A DNA stretch of 64,000 nt from Streptomyces sp. NBC_01241 (GCF_041435435.1 NZ_CP108494.1:1-64000); one strand, 5' to 3'; counted from the stretch's first letter, positions 1 to 9,240 are shown. A program made the numbers and translations. Notes: generated by a model not told the origin, from the sequence alone.

Positions 1-12
1 GGTGCGCAATTC
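1..12. repeat. left terminal inverted repeat of the IS1182-like element
   Basis: GGTGCGCAATTC. It is a perfect inverted match to 6671-6682. Confidence 0.8.
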
Positions 13-215
13 CGGGTGGGTGGTCAGGGCTGTGAGTCAGAGCAGCTGAGGCGGGTGAGGTTGCTGGCGCGGCCGCGGGTCCAGTGGATGCTCGGTCCAG
101 TGGGCGTCTAGGCGGATGAGGTTGATCGCGGTGGCGGGAGAAGGCGTGCTGGAGGCGGACTCTTCGGCAGCCCGCGGTAGCGGGCCCGGCGGATGCCGGC
201 GATGTCGAGTGCCTG

Positions 216-291
216 TCGGGCAGCGGCGGCGCGTTGCCGCGCCGCCGCCCCCTGGAGAACCGTGCGGGCAGGCTGGCCCCGCACACGGCTC
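216..291 (-). ncRNA. group II intron domains V and VI
   Basis: Minus strand 291 to 255 reads GAGCCGTGTGCGGGG, a loop region, then CCCGCACGGTTCTC. This is the conserved domain V hairpin with the typical GAGCCGU opening and ACGGUUC closing. The following 253 to 216 forms a GC-rich hairpin (GGGGGCGGCGGCGCG opposite CGCCGCCGCTGCCC) in the domain VI position. Domain V is part of the ribozyme active site and domain VI supplies the branch point. The domain VI bulged adenosine could not be placed with certainty. Confidence 0.75.
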
Positions 292-508
292 AAGCAGGCC
301 CCTATGGCTCACGGGCGGGCGAAGAAGGCTGGGCCTTGCCGGTGGCGGTGACAAGCCGTTGTCGGCAGGTGGGCGTGCAGGAGTTGGGCGGGTGGGGCGT
401 CCGGTGCGCCCGGCCCGGTGATGACGATCGCCTTGGCGGGCTGATCGCTTTGCGGGTCGCCCGCGGCCTGGGCGTGCTTCCCACGCGATGGGGCTGGACG
501 GCGGATGG

Positions 509-1339
509 TCAGCGTGCAGCAGAAGAGCTCCCGCAGAGCGGACAGCGGCCGTTCTGGCGGTTGAGCAGGTGCCAGTCGGCCTTGTCGATCAGCGGGATCA
601 CGTCCTTGCGCCGCCGCCGGGCCCAGTACTCGGTCAGTGCCGGGTCATCCGGAGACGCCCCGAACTTGACGAGCTGGTGCCGGACGATCTTCGTCCACGC
701 GAACTTGGTGAGGAACCGTCCGCTGCCGCCGGTCTCCGAAGACCCACCGGTCACCCCGGCGGGGGTTGAACTCTCCGAAGTAGCGGTGCACGATCCAGTC
801 CTTTGGCTTGTTCGCGTGTTCGTGCTTGGCCCACTTGTAGGCGAGCTGCCACACGTAGAAGTCCAGCGAGCTGAAGACCCTGCTGGACACCCCGATCCGG
901 AAGTAGGCGGACCAGCCCCGGATGATCGGGTTGAGGGTCCTGATCACCGCCTCGGCATTGGACCCGCGCAGGTCCCACATCTCGGCGGCGAGCCGTTTCC
1001 GGATCCGTTTCACGGACGCCTTGCTGGGTTTGATCAGCAGTTTCCGGTTGCGATACAGCCGGACGTGGAAGCCCAGGAAGCAGAAGCCCTCGGTGAGGCG
1101 CACGATGCGCGTCTTGTCCTCGTTGAAGGCGAGCCCTCTGGGTTCCAGCCAGGCGGCGAGCCGCTGCTTGACCTCCTCGGCCTGCTCACGGCTGTGGCAC
1201 ATCGCCACCAGATCGTCTGCGTACCTCACCAGCACGGGGCTCTTGCGCATCACGCTCCCGGCGTGGATGCCGCTCGCGTGATACCGCACCCCGGCGGCCT
1301 CCTCCATTCCGTGCAGAGCCACGTTCATCAGCGCGGGGC
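509..1339 (-). pseudogene. group II intron reverse transcriptase/maturase, C-terminal fragment
   Basis: This is the second half of the intron-encoded protein. Reading leftward from 1339 it starts at GVISPALMNVALHGMEE, has the polymerase YADD motif (VRYADDLVAMCHS), then the maturase-type stretch NPIIRGWSAYFR. A one-base frameshift near 740 moves the remainder into another frame, where an HNH-like nuclease tail with a CPLCG motif is visible (about 510-735). A further shift removes the rest of the nuclease domain. The matching N-terminal half is at 3602-4387, separated by the recombinase element. The protein would have aided intron splicing and retrohoming; as read it is broken in at least three ways. 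Confidence 0.85.
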
Positions 1340-1345
1340 TGATCA

Positions 1346-1368
1346 CGCCCCCAACGCAATGGGCAACT
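1346..1368 (+). repeat. left inverted repeat of the recombinase element
   Basis: It begins CGCCCCCAACGCAATGGG. It pairs with 3573-3595 at 22 of 23 positions. Confidence 0.8.
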
Positions 1369-1460
1369 TCTGCTTCGAGGTGACGCTCGGCTACCGGCGC
1401 TTGGAACTCCTTCCTCGCGCGGAGGGTGGCGAGCGCCGCTACGGGTGGTAGGTTTGTGAC

Positions 1461-1943
1461 ATGGTGCGTGGTGATCGTGTCGATAGCGTCGAGTACGCCC
1501 GGCGGGTCAACGCCGCCGCGGATCTGGTCGGGGCGGGTGCGCCCGTGGCCGCAGCCGCCCGCACGTTGGCGAGTAGGTACGGGGTGTCGGTGCGTCAGGC
1601 ACGCCGGTATCTGGAGCAGGCCATGGCCGCTGGACATCTCGAAGTCCCCGAGTCGAGCGTGGTGTTCACTGTCAAGCTGCCGGAATCGCTGGCAGGACAG
1701 ATCCGCGCCCGTGCCCACGAGAGCGACCGGGCGATCTCCGCGGTGGTGGCCCAGGCCCTGGCCGAATTCCTTGAGCGGGGTGCCCCGAGGGGCGGCCGGG
1801 CAGGTGAGCGGCCGGCCGGTGGAGGTGGAGGCGGTCTTCGACCGTCATGCGGCGGCGGACTTGTCCGCGGCCTATGCGGCGTTGGTTCCGCAGCGGCGGG
1901 CCCGGATACGGGATCGCCTGGAGCAGGCAGGAGTGAGCGATGA
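1461..1943 (+). CDS. small DNA-binding-type protein upstream of the serine recombinase
   Basis: A 160-residue product whose first 60 residues (RTLASRYGVSVRQARRYLEQ) look like a helix-turn-helix. Residues 68-105 (VVFTVKLPESLAGQIRARA) resemble a ribbon-helix-helix segment. The stop overlaps the recombinase start (ATGA at 1940-1943), so the two are probably translated together. The last 50 residues are glycine/arginine-rich and look like out-of-frame sequence. The product of another frame from 1804 looks more natural there, so a frameshift near 1790 is possible. A role as recombination directionality or regulatory factor is inferred from position only. Confidence 0.55.
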   Translation: MVRGDRVDSVEYARRVNAAADLVGAGAPVAAAARTLASRYGVSVRQARRYLEQAMAAGHLEVPESSVVFTVKLPESLAGQIRARAHESDRAISAVVAQALAEFLERGAPRGGRAGERPAGGGGGGLRPSCGGGLVRGLCGVGSAAAGPDTGSPGAGRSER

Positions 1944-2052
1944 CCAGCGTGGCGATCTACGCCCGGGTGTCCTCGGCCCGGCAGAAGAAGGACCAGACGA
2001 TCAGCTCGCAGACCGCGGCCCTGCGCGCGCACGTCGCAGAACAGCGTCTTGA
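1804..2052 (+). CDS. possible small helper ORF overlapping the recombinase start
   Basis: A GTG-started frame encodes SGRPVEVEAVFDRHAAADLS followed by AAYAALVPQRRARIRDRLEQ, which has the composition of a real alpha-helical protein. The downstream 40 residues overlap the recombinase gene and look like shadow sequence. It may be the true C-terminus of the preceding gene after a frameshift near 1790 rather than a separate gene. Confidence 0.3.
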   Translation: MSGRPVEVEAVFDRHAAADLSAAYAALVPQRRARIRDRLEQAGVSDDQRGDLRPGVLGPAEEGPDDQLADRGPARARRRTAS

Positions 2053-3722
2053 GCTGCCCGAGGAGTGGGTGTTCGAGGACGAGGGGCACTCCGGGGCGAC
2101 CCTGGTGCGGCCCGCGCTGGAGCGGTTGCGCGACCTGGTCGCCCAGGTCGGCGTGGATGTGGTGCTGTGCTATGCGCCCGACCGCCTCGCCCGCAAGTTC
2201 GCTTACCAGGCCCTGCTGGTCGAGGAGTTCGCCCGGGCAGGCACCCGGGTGGAGTTCGTCCGCGGCCCACGCGGCGACAGCCCCGAGGACCAGCTGATGG
2301 TCCAGTTCCAGGGCATGTTCGCCGAGTACGAGAAGGCCCAGCTGATGGAACGCTACCGGCGCGGGAAGACCTACCGGGCCCGCTCGGGGGCGGTGAACGT
2401 GCTGGGCGGAGCCCCGTTCGGCTACCGCTACCTGCGCAAGACCCCGCGAGTGCGGGGCCACCTACGAGATCGTCGAGTCCGAGGCGGCGCTGGTGGTCGA
2501 GCTGTTCCGCCGCTATACCGACGACGGGGTCTCCATCGCGGACCTGACCCGCTGGCTCACCGACAGCGGCACTCCCACCCGCACCGGCAAGACCCGCTGG
2601 GACCGCAGCGTGGTCTGGGGCATGCTCAAAACCCCGGCCTACCAAGGGCAGGCAGCCTTCGGCAAGACCCAGATCCTCCACGAGTCCCCGGGCCTGAACC
2701 GCCGGGCCCGCCTGGAGGGCCGCAGTACTCCGCGCGCCGTCAAGACCGCCGACCGCCCCCGCGAGGAGTGGATCACCATCCCCGTTCCCGCGCTCGTCAC
2801 CCCGGCCACCTTCGAACGCGCCGCCCAGCGGCTCGCCGACAACAAGCGCTTCGCTTCGCGCAACAGCAAGGTCCCCTCCCTGCTTCAGGGGCTGTCGGCG
2901 TGTGTGAGCTGCGGATACGGCTACTACCGCACCTCGACCACTACTTCCTCCGGCAAGAAGATCTACTACTACCGGTGCCTGGGCTCCGACGACTACCGCT
3001 ACGCGGGCGGCCGGGTCTGCACCAACAAGCCCGTCCGCGCCGACTACCTCGACACCGTCGTCTGGGACCACATCATCGGCATGATCGCCGACCCGCACCT
3101 GATCCGGTCCGAGATCGACAAGCGGCTGGACCGTGCCCGCACCTCCGACCCCGCCACCCGCCAGCGCAGCCGTCTCGAACTGGCCCTGGCCAAGGCCACC
3201 GCAGCGATCACGCGCATGATCGAGGCGTTCCAGGAACAGCTCGTCACCATCGATGAACTGCGGGCCCGGATGCCCGGCCTGCGGGCCCGGGAGAGTAACC
3301 TGCGTGGCCAACTCGACGCGCTGGAAGCCCAGCTCGCCGACCGCGACGCCTACCTCAAGCTCGCTGACGACCTCGAAGGCTTCCTCGCCCAGCTCCGCGA
3401 GAACGCTGGGACAGCCGAGGTCCCCGAGCGCCAGCGCGTCCTGAGGCTCCTCGTCAAGGACGTCCTCGTCGGCCCCGAGAAGATCACCATCCGGCACCGC
3501 ATACCCGTGCGTGAGCGCACCGCCGACGACCAGCATCAAGATCAAGACGCTACGGAGGGTGACTCATGCCCGAGTTACCCATTGCGTTGGGGGCGTGATC
3601 ACACCGCCCTGGGGAGTTCCTCCCCGGTCTCGGTGAGCCGACCGTCCTCGACCACACCGGCCCGCAGCCACTGCGCGACCAGTTCCCGCGCGGGAAACGT
3701 GCCGAGCCGCCGGAGCAAGTGA
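1940..3722 (+). pseudogene. large serine recombinase, frameshifted
   Basis: The N-terminal resolvase domain begins VAIYARVSSARQKKDQTISS, with the catalytic serine in RVSS, and continues through VLCYAPDRLARK. The frame is lost near 2447-2456 by an apparent single-base insertion. The rest is in the frame from about 2455. It holds a Recombinase domain (VVELFRRYTDDGVSIADLTR), a zinc-ribbon-like CVSCGYG region, and a C-terminal coiled-coil around residues equivalent to 3150-3450. The second frame has no stop before the element ends and runs through the right repeat to 3722. One base change would restore a full recombinase of about 540 residues, so a sequencing error is a real alternative to decay. 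Confidence 0.8.
3573..3595 (-). repeat. right inverted repeat of the recombinase element
   Basis: Complement of 1346-1368 with one mismatch. It is followed by TGATCA at 3596-3601. Confidence 0.8.
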
Positions 3723-4387
3723 TCATGGTCGATCCGGTCGAATGCCGCCGCCAGGTCCGCGTCAAGTACCCATGGCCGACCAGGGTTGGGGCCCCGGCAG
3801 GTCAGAAAGATGGACTCGATCGCGTCATGACAGCCACGGCCGGGCCTGAATCCGTAGGACCTCGGCTCGAACCGTGCCTCCCACTCGGGCTCCAGAGCAC
3901 CAAGGACCACAGCCTGAAGACAGCGGTCCAAGATCACGGGAATGCCGAGCGGACGCCGACGCCCGTCGGGCTTCGGCACATACACCCGTCTGACGGGCCG
4001 GGCCGTCCACGACTCGGAGCGGTGCTGCACCCAGTCGGCCACCTCGGCCTTGCCGGGCGCGGTCAGCACCACCTTGCCGTCGACGCCCGCCGTCTCGCGG
4101 CCAGCGTTGACCTCCGTCACCCGCCGCACCGCATGCAGTGCGTTGGCGCGGGAACGGAGCATCAGCTTCTGCAAATTGCGGACCCTCTTCAGGTCCCCTG
4201 CCTGTGACGCCGTGAAGATCCTCTGCCGCAGCCGCCGTACGTCGTCATCCACCCGCTGCCAGTCGATCGACAGCCAGTCGGTGACATCGTCCTCGGGTCC
4301 GTTCACCACCGCGATCACAGCCGGAGCGGCATCTGCCATCCCGGCCTCCTTCACCGCCTTGGTGTCCAACTTGTCCCTCGGTTCCAT
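3602..4387 (-). pseudogene. group II intron reverse transcriptase, N-terminal fragment
   Basis: Starting at 4387, the product shows the RT0-RT4 style of group II intron proteins: NAGRETAGVDG, RRVYVPKPDGRRRPLGIP, YGFRPGRGCHDAI and the palm-domain VLDADLAAAFDRIDHDHLL. The reading frame fails just before the insertion: DNA for GTPQGG is present but shifted by one base, so the ORF ends EELPRAV. The protein continues beyond the inserted recombinase element at 1339. The upstream 4388-5042 stretch has no gene and would be the structured 5' part of the intron RNA (domains I-III). Confidence 0.85.
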
Positions 4388-5591
4388 CGCCTTCGGTCAT
4401 CGTCACTTCACAGGCCCACCAGACCCACGTCAGCACCCTTTCGGGTCCGGGCAGCTGCCCGTATCCGGCCGGTTATACGAGACGACCGGCGGAGGGGCCG
4501 GTCATCGTGTCCCGCTTTCCCGCTGCCTTTCGGCCGCCGGCGTTCGCTTCTTGGGTCCTCCTGTTCCCGCCGGGGAGTTGAGCTCTCCTCGCGGTCGGCC
4601 AACCGGGCACCGGATAACCGGCCCCGGACCCCGACGGGGTTTCCGCGTTGCACACGTACGAGATCCGACTGGGGTGGGCGCCCCCTATGCCCCGGGAACA
4701 GCGGTGTCCTACGACTGCAACTCACCTCTTACAGTCGCCGCTTGCCGCCTCTCAACGGCCGGTTCCTGGACTCCGGCAGAGCGATCCATCATCCGGGCTG
4801 ATACCTGACGAGACATCAACCAGGGGTTCACTCGTCGTTCGCCCGTCCAGTCTTCCCCTTCGCCTGTGGTCCCCGGATGGCACGGGCACCCTTGGGCTTG
4901 ACCCCCTGAGCTCCGCACCCCGCGGTTACCCGCAACGCACGTCAGGGTGGGGACAGACCCTGGACACTGGCCCGGAACTACACCTTCAACATCGAACCTC
5001 CACTCGGTGTGTTCACTCGTATCGTGCGCCCTCGTGTCGCACGGTTGATGGTTCCTTCCACTCCGGCCCGCAGGGCGTACTTGTCCTTCCAGGTCTTGGT
5101 CTTCTGTTCGGCGCGGGCGGCGGCGAGGACGGTGTGCAGGTGCTCGGGGTAGAGGGTGAGCATGCGGTTGCCGCGCCGGGCCGAGGTGCACTCGGGTCGG
5201 ACGGGGCATGCTTGGCAGTCCGTCTTAGCGAACTCGACGACGATGGCGTCTCGTTCGCGTTGTCGCACCGGGTGCCATCCGGTGCTGGTGTTGCCCTGGG
5301 GGCAGCGGACCCGTCGGGCTTTCCAGTCGATCCGGAAGGCGCTCTTGTCGTAGCCGGCGTGGCTCTTGGCCTGGGCGGATCGGTCGAGGAGGACGGGAGT
5401 GACCATGACGGTTCCGCGGCTGCGGGCGGTCTCGATCAGTTCGGCGGAGGGGTAACCGGAGTCCAGGTAGTGCTCGGCGGGCGGCAGGCCGCGGTCGGCG
5501 AGTTGTTGCTGGATCGGCGCGGTGGCCTTCACGTCCGGCACCGTCGACAGGGTGGTGGTCACATCCGTGATCAGGTTCGGCCGTCCCCGGA

Positions 5592-5639
5592 CTTCGGCTT
5601 CGGCTTCGGCTTCGGCTTCGGCTTCGGCTTCGGCTTCGG
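5592..5639. repeat. CTTCGG hexanucleotide microsatellite, eight copies
   Basis: Eight perfect tandem CTTCGG units lie inside the transposase gene. On the coding strand they encode a PK, EA or RS dipeptide run depending on frame. The transposase frame before the repeat and the frame after it differ, so repeat slippage probably caused the frameshift. Confidence 0.95.
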
Positions 5640-6670
5640 GGAGTGTTGTCGCAGCTCTCGGTGAGATGGACCTTGTAGCCGAGCCAGAACAGGTCGTCGC
5701 CCTTGGCGGACCAGCGGGCGTCGGTGTCGTAGGGCGAGGCGAGGCGGAGATGGCCGGGCGGGACACCGTCCTCGTCGGCTTCCCGCTTGCTGACCACCTC
5801 CTTGCCCCGGCTGCTGGTGCGGACGGTGTAGGTCTGCACGAGGACTTGGCGCATGATGTCCACGGCCCCGATCTCCCGCAGCCAGGCCGGCGCGTCGGGC
5901 GACCAGACGGCCCGGCACAGCCGCAACGCGTCCTGTCCGTAGACCTGGGACAACTGGTCGCGCTTGACCTTGGAGCCGGGCAGTTTCCAGCTGTCGACCC
6001 GAGGTCCGTAGCGGTGGGCGAACTCCGGCACGTCCACGGCCCGGGCCAGCCAGTCCGGTGCCGCGACCGACAGCGCCTCCAGCGCAGCCCGCACGCTCTC
6101 CCCGGCCAGCTCCAACCGGTTCAAGTCCCGTACCGCGCTGACCACATGGGTGGAATCGGTGCGCTGCTTTCCTCCCGCGGCCACCAGCCCGGCGTCCACG
6201 CAGTACTCAAGGAGCCGGTCGAAGACGACACGCTCCATGCCGTTGCCGACCAGGCGGGCCCGGAACCGGGGCAGCACACTGTGGTCGAAGCCGGTGTCCG
6301 TCAGCTCCAGGCCGAGGGCGTACTCCCAGTCGATGGCCCGTATCGCCATCGCCGCGGCCTGCCGATCAGTCAAATTCTCCGCGAACTGCAACACCGTGAC
6401 CAGCGACAGCATCCCCGGCGACAGACCCGGCGCCCCACGCACCCCGAACGCCTCGGCGAACGGCTCATCGGTGAAGACCTCCCCGAGCCGGTCCCGCACC
6501 CGGATCGCCAAACTCCCCTGCGGGAACGCCGCCCGCGCGACCCGCACCGTCTGCTCCGGCACCGGCGGCAGCCCCATCGGCCGCAACGACATCACAACCC
6601 ACCCTCCACGGCCGGACGACACGTAACGACCGCAGGAACGATCATCACCTACCGGTCAAGCAGCCGCAGA

Positions 6671-6682
6671 GAATTGCGCACC
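6671..6682. repeat. right terminal inverted repeat of the IS1182-like element
   Basis: GAATTGCGCACC. It is the exact complement of 1-12. Confidence 0.8.
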
Positions 6683-6771
6683 AGAGTCCTCCAGGCCCGG
6701 GAGGTTCCTCACCCCTGCCCGGCCGAAGTGCTCCAGCCCGCGAGCGAGAAGCGTTGAGCAGGGGGTACCGG

Positions 6772-7551
6772 CTACGGCTTGTACACGTACGGGGTCGTGG
6801 TGCTCAGAGCGGCGAAGCCGAGCCGCTGCAGGATCGGGCGGCTCTGGTCGGAGGCGTCCACCTGCAGGTAGTGGTAGCCGTGCTCGGCGGCGATCTCGGC
6901 GCGGTGCGCAACCAGCGCCCGGTAGATCCCCCGGCCGCGCCAGGCGGGTACGGTGCCGCCGCCCCAGAGGCTGGCGAACTCGGTGCCCGGGTGTAGTTCC
7001 ATCCGCGCCCCGCAGACCGGCATGTCGCCGGCCATCGCGACGACCATGCTGACCGCCCCCGGGCTCTCGGCCAGCATGTCGAGCAGGCTCGGCCGCAACC
7101 AGTCCGCAGTCGTCTCGAACGCCCCCTCGTGCGCGGACAGCATGAGCTCCACGTCGGCTGGGGTAGTCACCGGGTGCAGCCGGACACCCTCGGGCAGTCC
7201 GCTGCCATCGGGCAGGTCGGCGATCCGGGCGATCATCAGGGCCTCGTCGGGCTCAGCCTCGAACCCGGCCGCCAGCAGCAGCTCGCCGAGATCCTCCGGC
7301 TGGTCGTGCGAGTAGAGCTTCCACTCGAACTCACGGCCCAGCTCGGTGAAGTACTGCACCTGCTCGGCGATCGCCGGTCGCGCGCCGTAGGCTCGGTCGA
7401 GGCCGGACCAGACGACCGCGCTCCAGCCGCCCTCGACGCCGACCTGCCGCACCACCTTGCCGACCCGCTCGACCCGGGCGCCGGGCGCGTCGGCGAGGGT
7501 ATCCCGCCGCATCTGACGGTCGAAGAGGGCGAGTACCTCAGAAGTATCCAT
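6772..7551 (-). CDS. GNAT-family N-acetyltransferase
   Basis: A 259-residue protein whose C-terminal half carries the acetyl-CoA binding signature of the GNAT fold: LWGGGTVPAWRGRGIYRALV, then a beta strand and helix, and the closing stretch RPILQRLGFAALSTTTPYVY. The N-terminal half (residues 1-110) is a degenerate second GNAT-like lobe, a common two-lobe layout in actinomycetes. It would transfer an acetyl group to an unidentified small-molecule or protein amine in the cytoplasm. It is intact and stands alone between the IS and Tn3-type remnants, so it may be cargo. The substrate cannot be told from sequence. Confidence 0.85.
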   Translation of the reverse strand: MDTSEVLALFDRQMRRDTLADAPGARVERVGKVVRQVGVEGGWSAVVWSGLDRAYGARPAIAEQVQYFTELGREFEWKLYSHDQPEDLGELLLAAGFEAEPDEALMIARIADLPDGSGLPEGVRLHPVTTPADVELMLSAHEGAFETTADWLRPSLLDMLAESPGAVSMVVAMAGDMPVCGARMELHPGTEFASLWGGGTVPAWRGRGIYRALVAHRAEIAAEHGYHYLQVDASDQSRPILQRLGFAALSTTTPYVYKP

Positions 7552-7666
7552 CCGCGCATTTCAGCACGGGCGAGAGGGTTCACCAAGCGGATTTCCGCCC
7601 ACCTGAGGGGGCCGGGTCAGCCGCCGCAAGAACAACGGATATCGCTGACCTGGGGCGATGCCGTGG

Positions 7667-7915
7667 TTACTTTGCCGACTGCGCTGGGCGGGGCAGTGCG
7701 GCTGCCCCTGTCGGCTCGGCGAGCGCGAGTCGTCCGCCCTTCAGCTCGGGCACGTACTTGCAGATCGTGTCGCGGGAGACGCCGAGGAACTTGGCGATCG
7801 AGGAGACGGAGTTCTCTGGGTGAGTGAGCAGGTCGCGGGCGTGGCGCACCTGTTCCTCGGTCATGGCCGGCGGGCGGCCGAGCCGGGCGCCGCGGGCGCG
7901 GGCGGCGACGCTCCG
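7667..7915 (-). pseudogene. Tn3-type resolvase, C-terminal helix-turn-helix fragment
   Basis: The stretch ARLGRPPAMTEEQVRHARDL and FLGVSRDTICKYVPEL is the typical DNA-binding tail of small serine resolvases, including the RLGRPP hinge. The catalytic N-terminal domain is absent; upstream sequence belongs to another gene. It is the probable resolvase partner of the Tn3-type transposase remnant at 8370-9090. Confidence 0.7.
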
Positions 7916-7929
7916 CCCGAATCGCCCCG

Positions 7930-8207
7930 CTCCCGGCATCTTGCGGGCGTCGCACGCCGGTGGACGCCCGGCCTCCACCGGTGGCCTTGGCCTTCCCGGT
8001 ATCGACCACCGCAACCCGGGGCTGTGGGGTGGCTGGGGACTGCATCAGCGCCCAAACCAGGGCGGCAATACCGGTGGCGCCCTGGACCGAGGCGGCAACC
8101 AACTGGCCGGTATCTGGGCTGTCCAGCAGCCAGAAGAACGGCGTCGACACGGTCAACACGACCGCCGCCACCATGACCGTGATCTTCCTACGTCGCGACA
8201 CACCCAC
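7930..8207 (-). pseudogene. small two-helix membrane protein, 3' end lost
   Basis: From a GTG at 8207 or 8201 behind GAGGGGGC, the product has two hydrophobic segments (KITVMVAAVVLTVSTPFFWL and the region around GATGIAALVWALM). It then runs into the resolvase fragment at about 7,920-7,975, where the composition turns arginine/proline-rich. It appears to be a short membrane protein of unknown function, fused to and truncated by the Tn3-type remnant. Confidence 0.45.
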
Positions 8208-8369
8208 TCGCCCCCTCCCCGCAGCCGACGAACGCGCGCCCTCAGCAGCATGGATGAACTTCAACTGTTAGCACAGGACGCCTCTGCACAACCACCAGGT
8301 CCCCGCTCGCGTTGGAACTCACCGTCCCAGCGCCGCCCGGCACAGGTGGCAGGGTTCAGAACGGCCCCG

Positions 8370-9090
8370 CTACCGCTTTGCCTGCATCGGCGGAAGCTCC
8401 GCCTTCTCCCGGTCCCGGGGTGGGGTCGGCTGGTCATCCAGCGGGGCCCGAGGGCCGGGCATGGTGGCCGCAGCGAGGTTGAGACGGGCGTCCATGTCGA
8501 AATTGGCCTCTCCGTACGGGCGGACATGGGACCAGAAGAGCGGGGTCGGTCGAAAGCGCCGGTCCGGCGGGCGTGGAGCTCTGCCGCACTCCGGTTCACC
8601 GAGGATGTCTTGGAGCATGAGGGTGTTGACGTAGACCGCTTCCTTGAGGTGGCCCCGGCGCCGGAGGCGTCGTCGCCCTCCGTACCGCCACATGGTCGGG
8701 TCCGGCGTCGTCGTCCTGGTCGGTTGCCGGCGGCCGCCGGAGCCGGCCAGCCGCTCGATGGTCCTCCGCCGTCAGCCGTGAGGAGATCTGCGCAGTCAGC
8801 GACTCCTCGGGCGCCCGCAGGGCAGCCGCCACGATCCGGTCGCACCGGCCCGGCGTGGGCGGTTCACATGCTCTCCATGCGGCAATGTGCCGGCAGCTCC
8901 ACCCGGACCTGCTCGGGCCTGCGTTCCTTGTGCGCAACGTGCTCGGCCGGATACGCCGTCAGCTTCTCCGCGTCCGCGACGCTGCACTCGCGGAAGCCGA
9001 GGTGCTCCCGGACCTACGCACGGTGGTACTCGACCGTACGGCCCGTCCAGTCGTAGGAATCCAGCGCCGTGACCGCCGCACCTGCACAAG
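8370..9090 (-). pseudogene. Tn3-family transposase with large internal deletion
   Basis: Reading leftward from 9090 there is an N-terminal piece (DSYDWTGRTVEYHRAYVREH, GFRECSVADAEKLTAY). After a frameshift follows CDRIVAAALRAPEESLTAQI to about 8710. It joins directly to the extreme C-terminus: YVNTLMLQDILGEPE and RRFRPTPLFWSHVRPYGEAN (8693-8370). Tn3 transposases are near 1,000 residues, so roughly 650-750 residues including the DDE core are missing. This is a dead remnant. The fragment order and orientation match the nearby resolvase tail at 7667-7915. Confidence 0.75.
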
Positions 9091-9110
9091 ACCGTAACTC
9101 TCCAGAACCT

Positions 9111-9190
9111 GCCTGCACATGACCGGGACAGAGCCTCACATGCCTATAGAAGAGCGGGACTGCCTGCACATCGCAGAAACAGGACAGAAA
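9111..9190. repeat. 80-bp repeat, copy 1, with spaced GCCTRYA motifs
   Basis: Motifs GCCTGCA (9111), GCCTATA (9142) and GCCTGCA (9162) are spaced 31 and 20 bp, within sequence about 80% identical to 24868-24947 in the same orientation. Phrases such as CATGACCGGGACAGAG and AAGCGGGACTGCCT-like text recur in both. A further CCTGCACAAGACCG lies 31 bp upstream at 9081. It could be a transposon end with multiple transposase sites or a conserved leader; the function is unknown. Confidence 0.7.
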
Positions 9191-9240
9191 AATCCGTCAA
9201 CTCACCCTTTACGTACGGGTGTTCGCTTCTGACGCGCTCC

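Larger units (their letters stand above)
1346..3595 (+). mobile_element. serine-recombinase element with long inverted repeats
   Basis: A 2,250-bp insert interrupts the intron reverse transcriptase. Its ends are 23-bp inverted repeats (1346-1368 and 3573-3595) that differ at one position. It is bracketed by the palindromic hexamer TGATCA at 1340-1345 and 3596-3601, which looks like a target duplication or a recombined site. It carries a small helix-turn-helix-type gene and a large serine recombinase on the plus strand, opposite to the interrupted gene. Long inverted ends are unusual for an element mobilised by a large serine recombinase. Confidence 0.8.
215..5042 (-). mobile_element. group II intron inserted in the IS1182-like transposase, itself interrupted
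   Basis: On the minus strand the element starts with GTGCGACAC at 5042, matching the GUGYG-type 5' end of group II introns. It ends CCCGAC at 215, a normal AY 3' end, and removal rejoins the transposase codons without loss. A domain V-like hairpin (255-291) and a domain VI-like hairpin lie just before the 3' end. It encodes a reverse transcriptase/maturase, now split by the element at 1346-3595. Without that insert and its duplicated 6 bp the intron would be about 2.57 kb, typical for an ORF-bearing bacterial group II intron. Confidence 0.85.
24..6592 (-). pseudogene. IS1182-family transposase, split by group II intron and frameshifts
   Basis: The N-terminal part is read from an ATG at 6592 with GGAGGG upstream. 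It continues to the exon boundary at 5043. The C-terminal exon runs from 214 to a TGA at 24-26. Joining 5043 to 214 restores the reading frame exactly and gives EGTINQALDIAGIRRARYRG across the junction. The reading frame changes at the CTTCGG tandem repeat (5592-5639). The distal exon contains further single-base insertions near 170, 150 and 70. The protein would catalyse cut-and-paste transposition of the IS. As sequenced it is not functional; some indels could be assembly errors in GC-rich DNA. Confidence 0.8.
1..6682 (-). mobile_element. IS1182-like insertion sequence carrying nested insertions
   Basis: The two ends carry the same 12-bp terminal inverted repeat, GGTGCGCAATTC at 1-12 and its exact complement at 6671-6682. 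The window therefore begins at, or within a few bases of, the left end of the element. Its only own gene is a DDE-type transposase read on the minus strand, interrupted by a group II intron that in turn carries a serine-recombinase element. A target duplication cannot be tested because the left flank is outside the window. The IS1182 assignment rests on the transposase sequence style and is from memory. Confidence 0.8.

Noticed and set aside
5592..5639. Tandem CTTCGG repeat as a CRISPR-like array
   Set aside because: Units are 6 bp with no spacers and no cas genes; it is a microsatellite.
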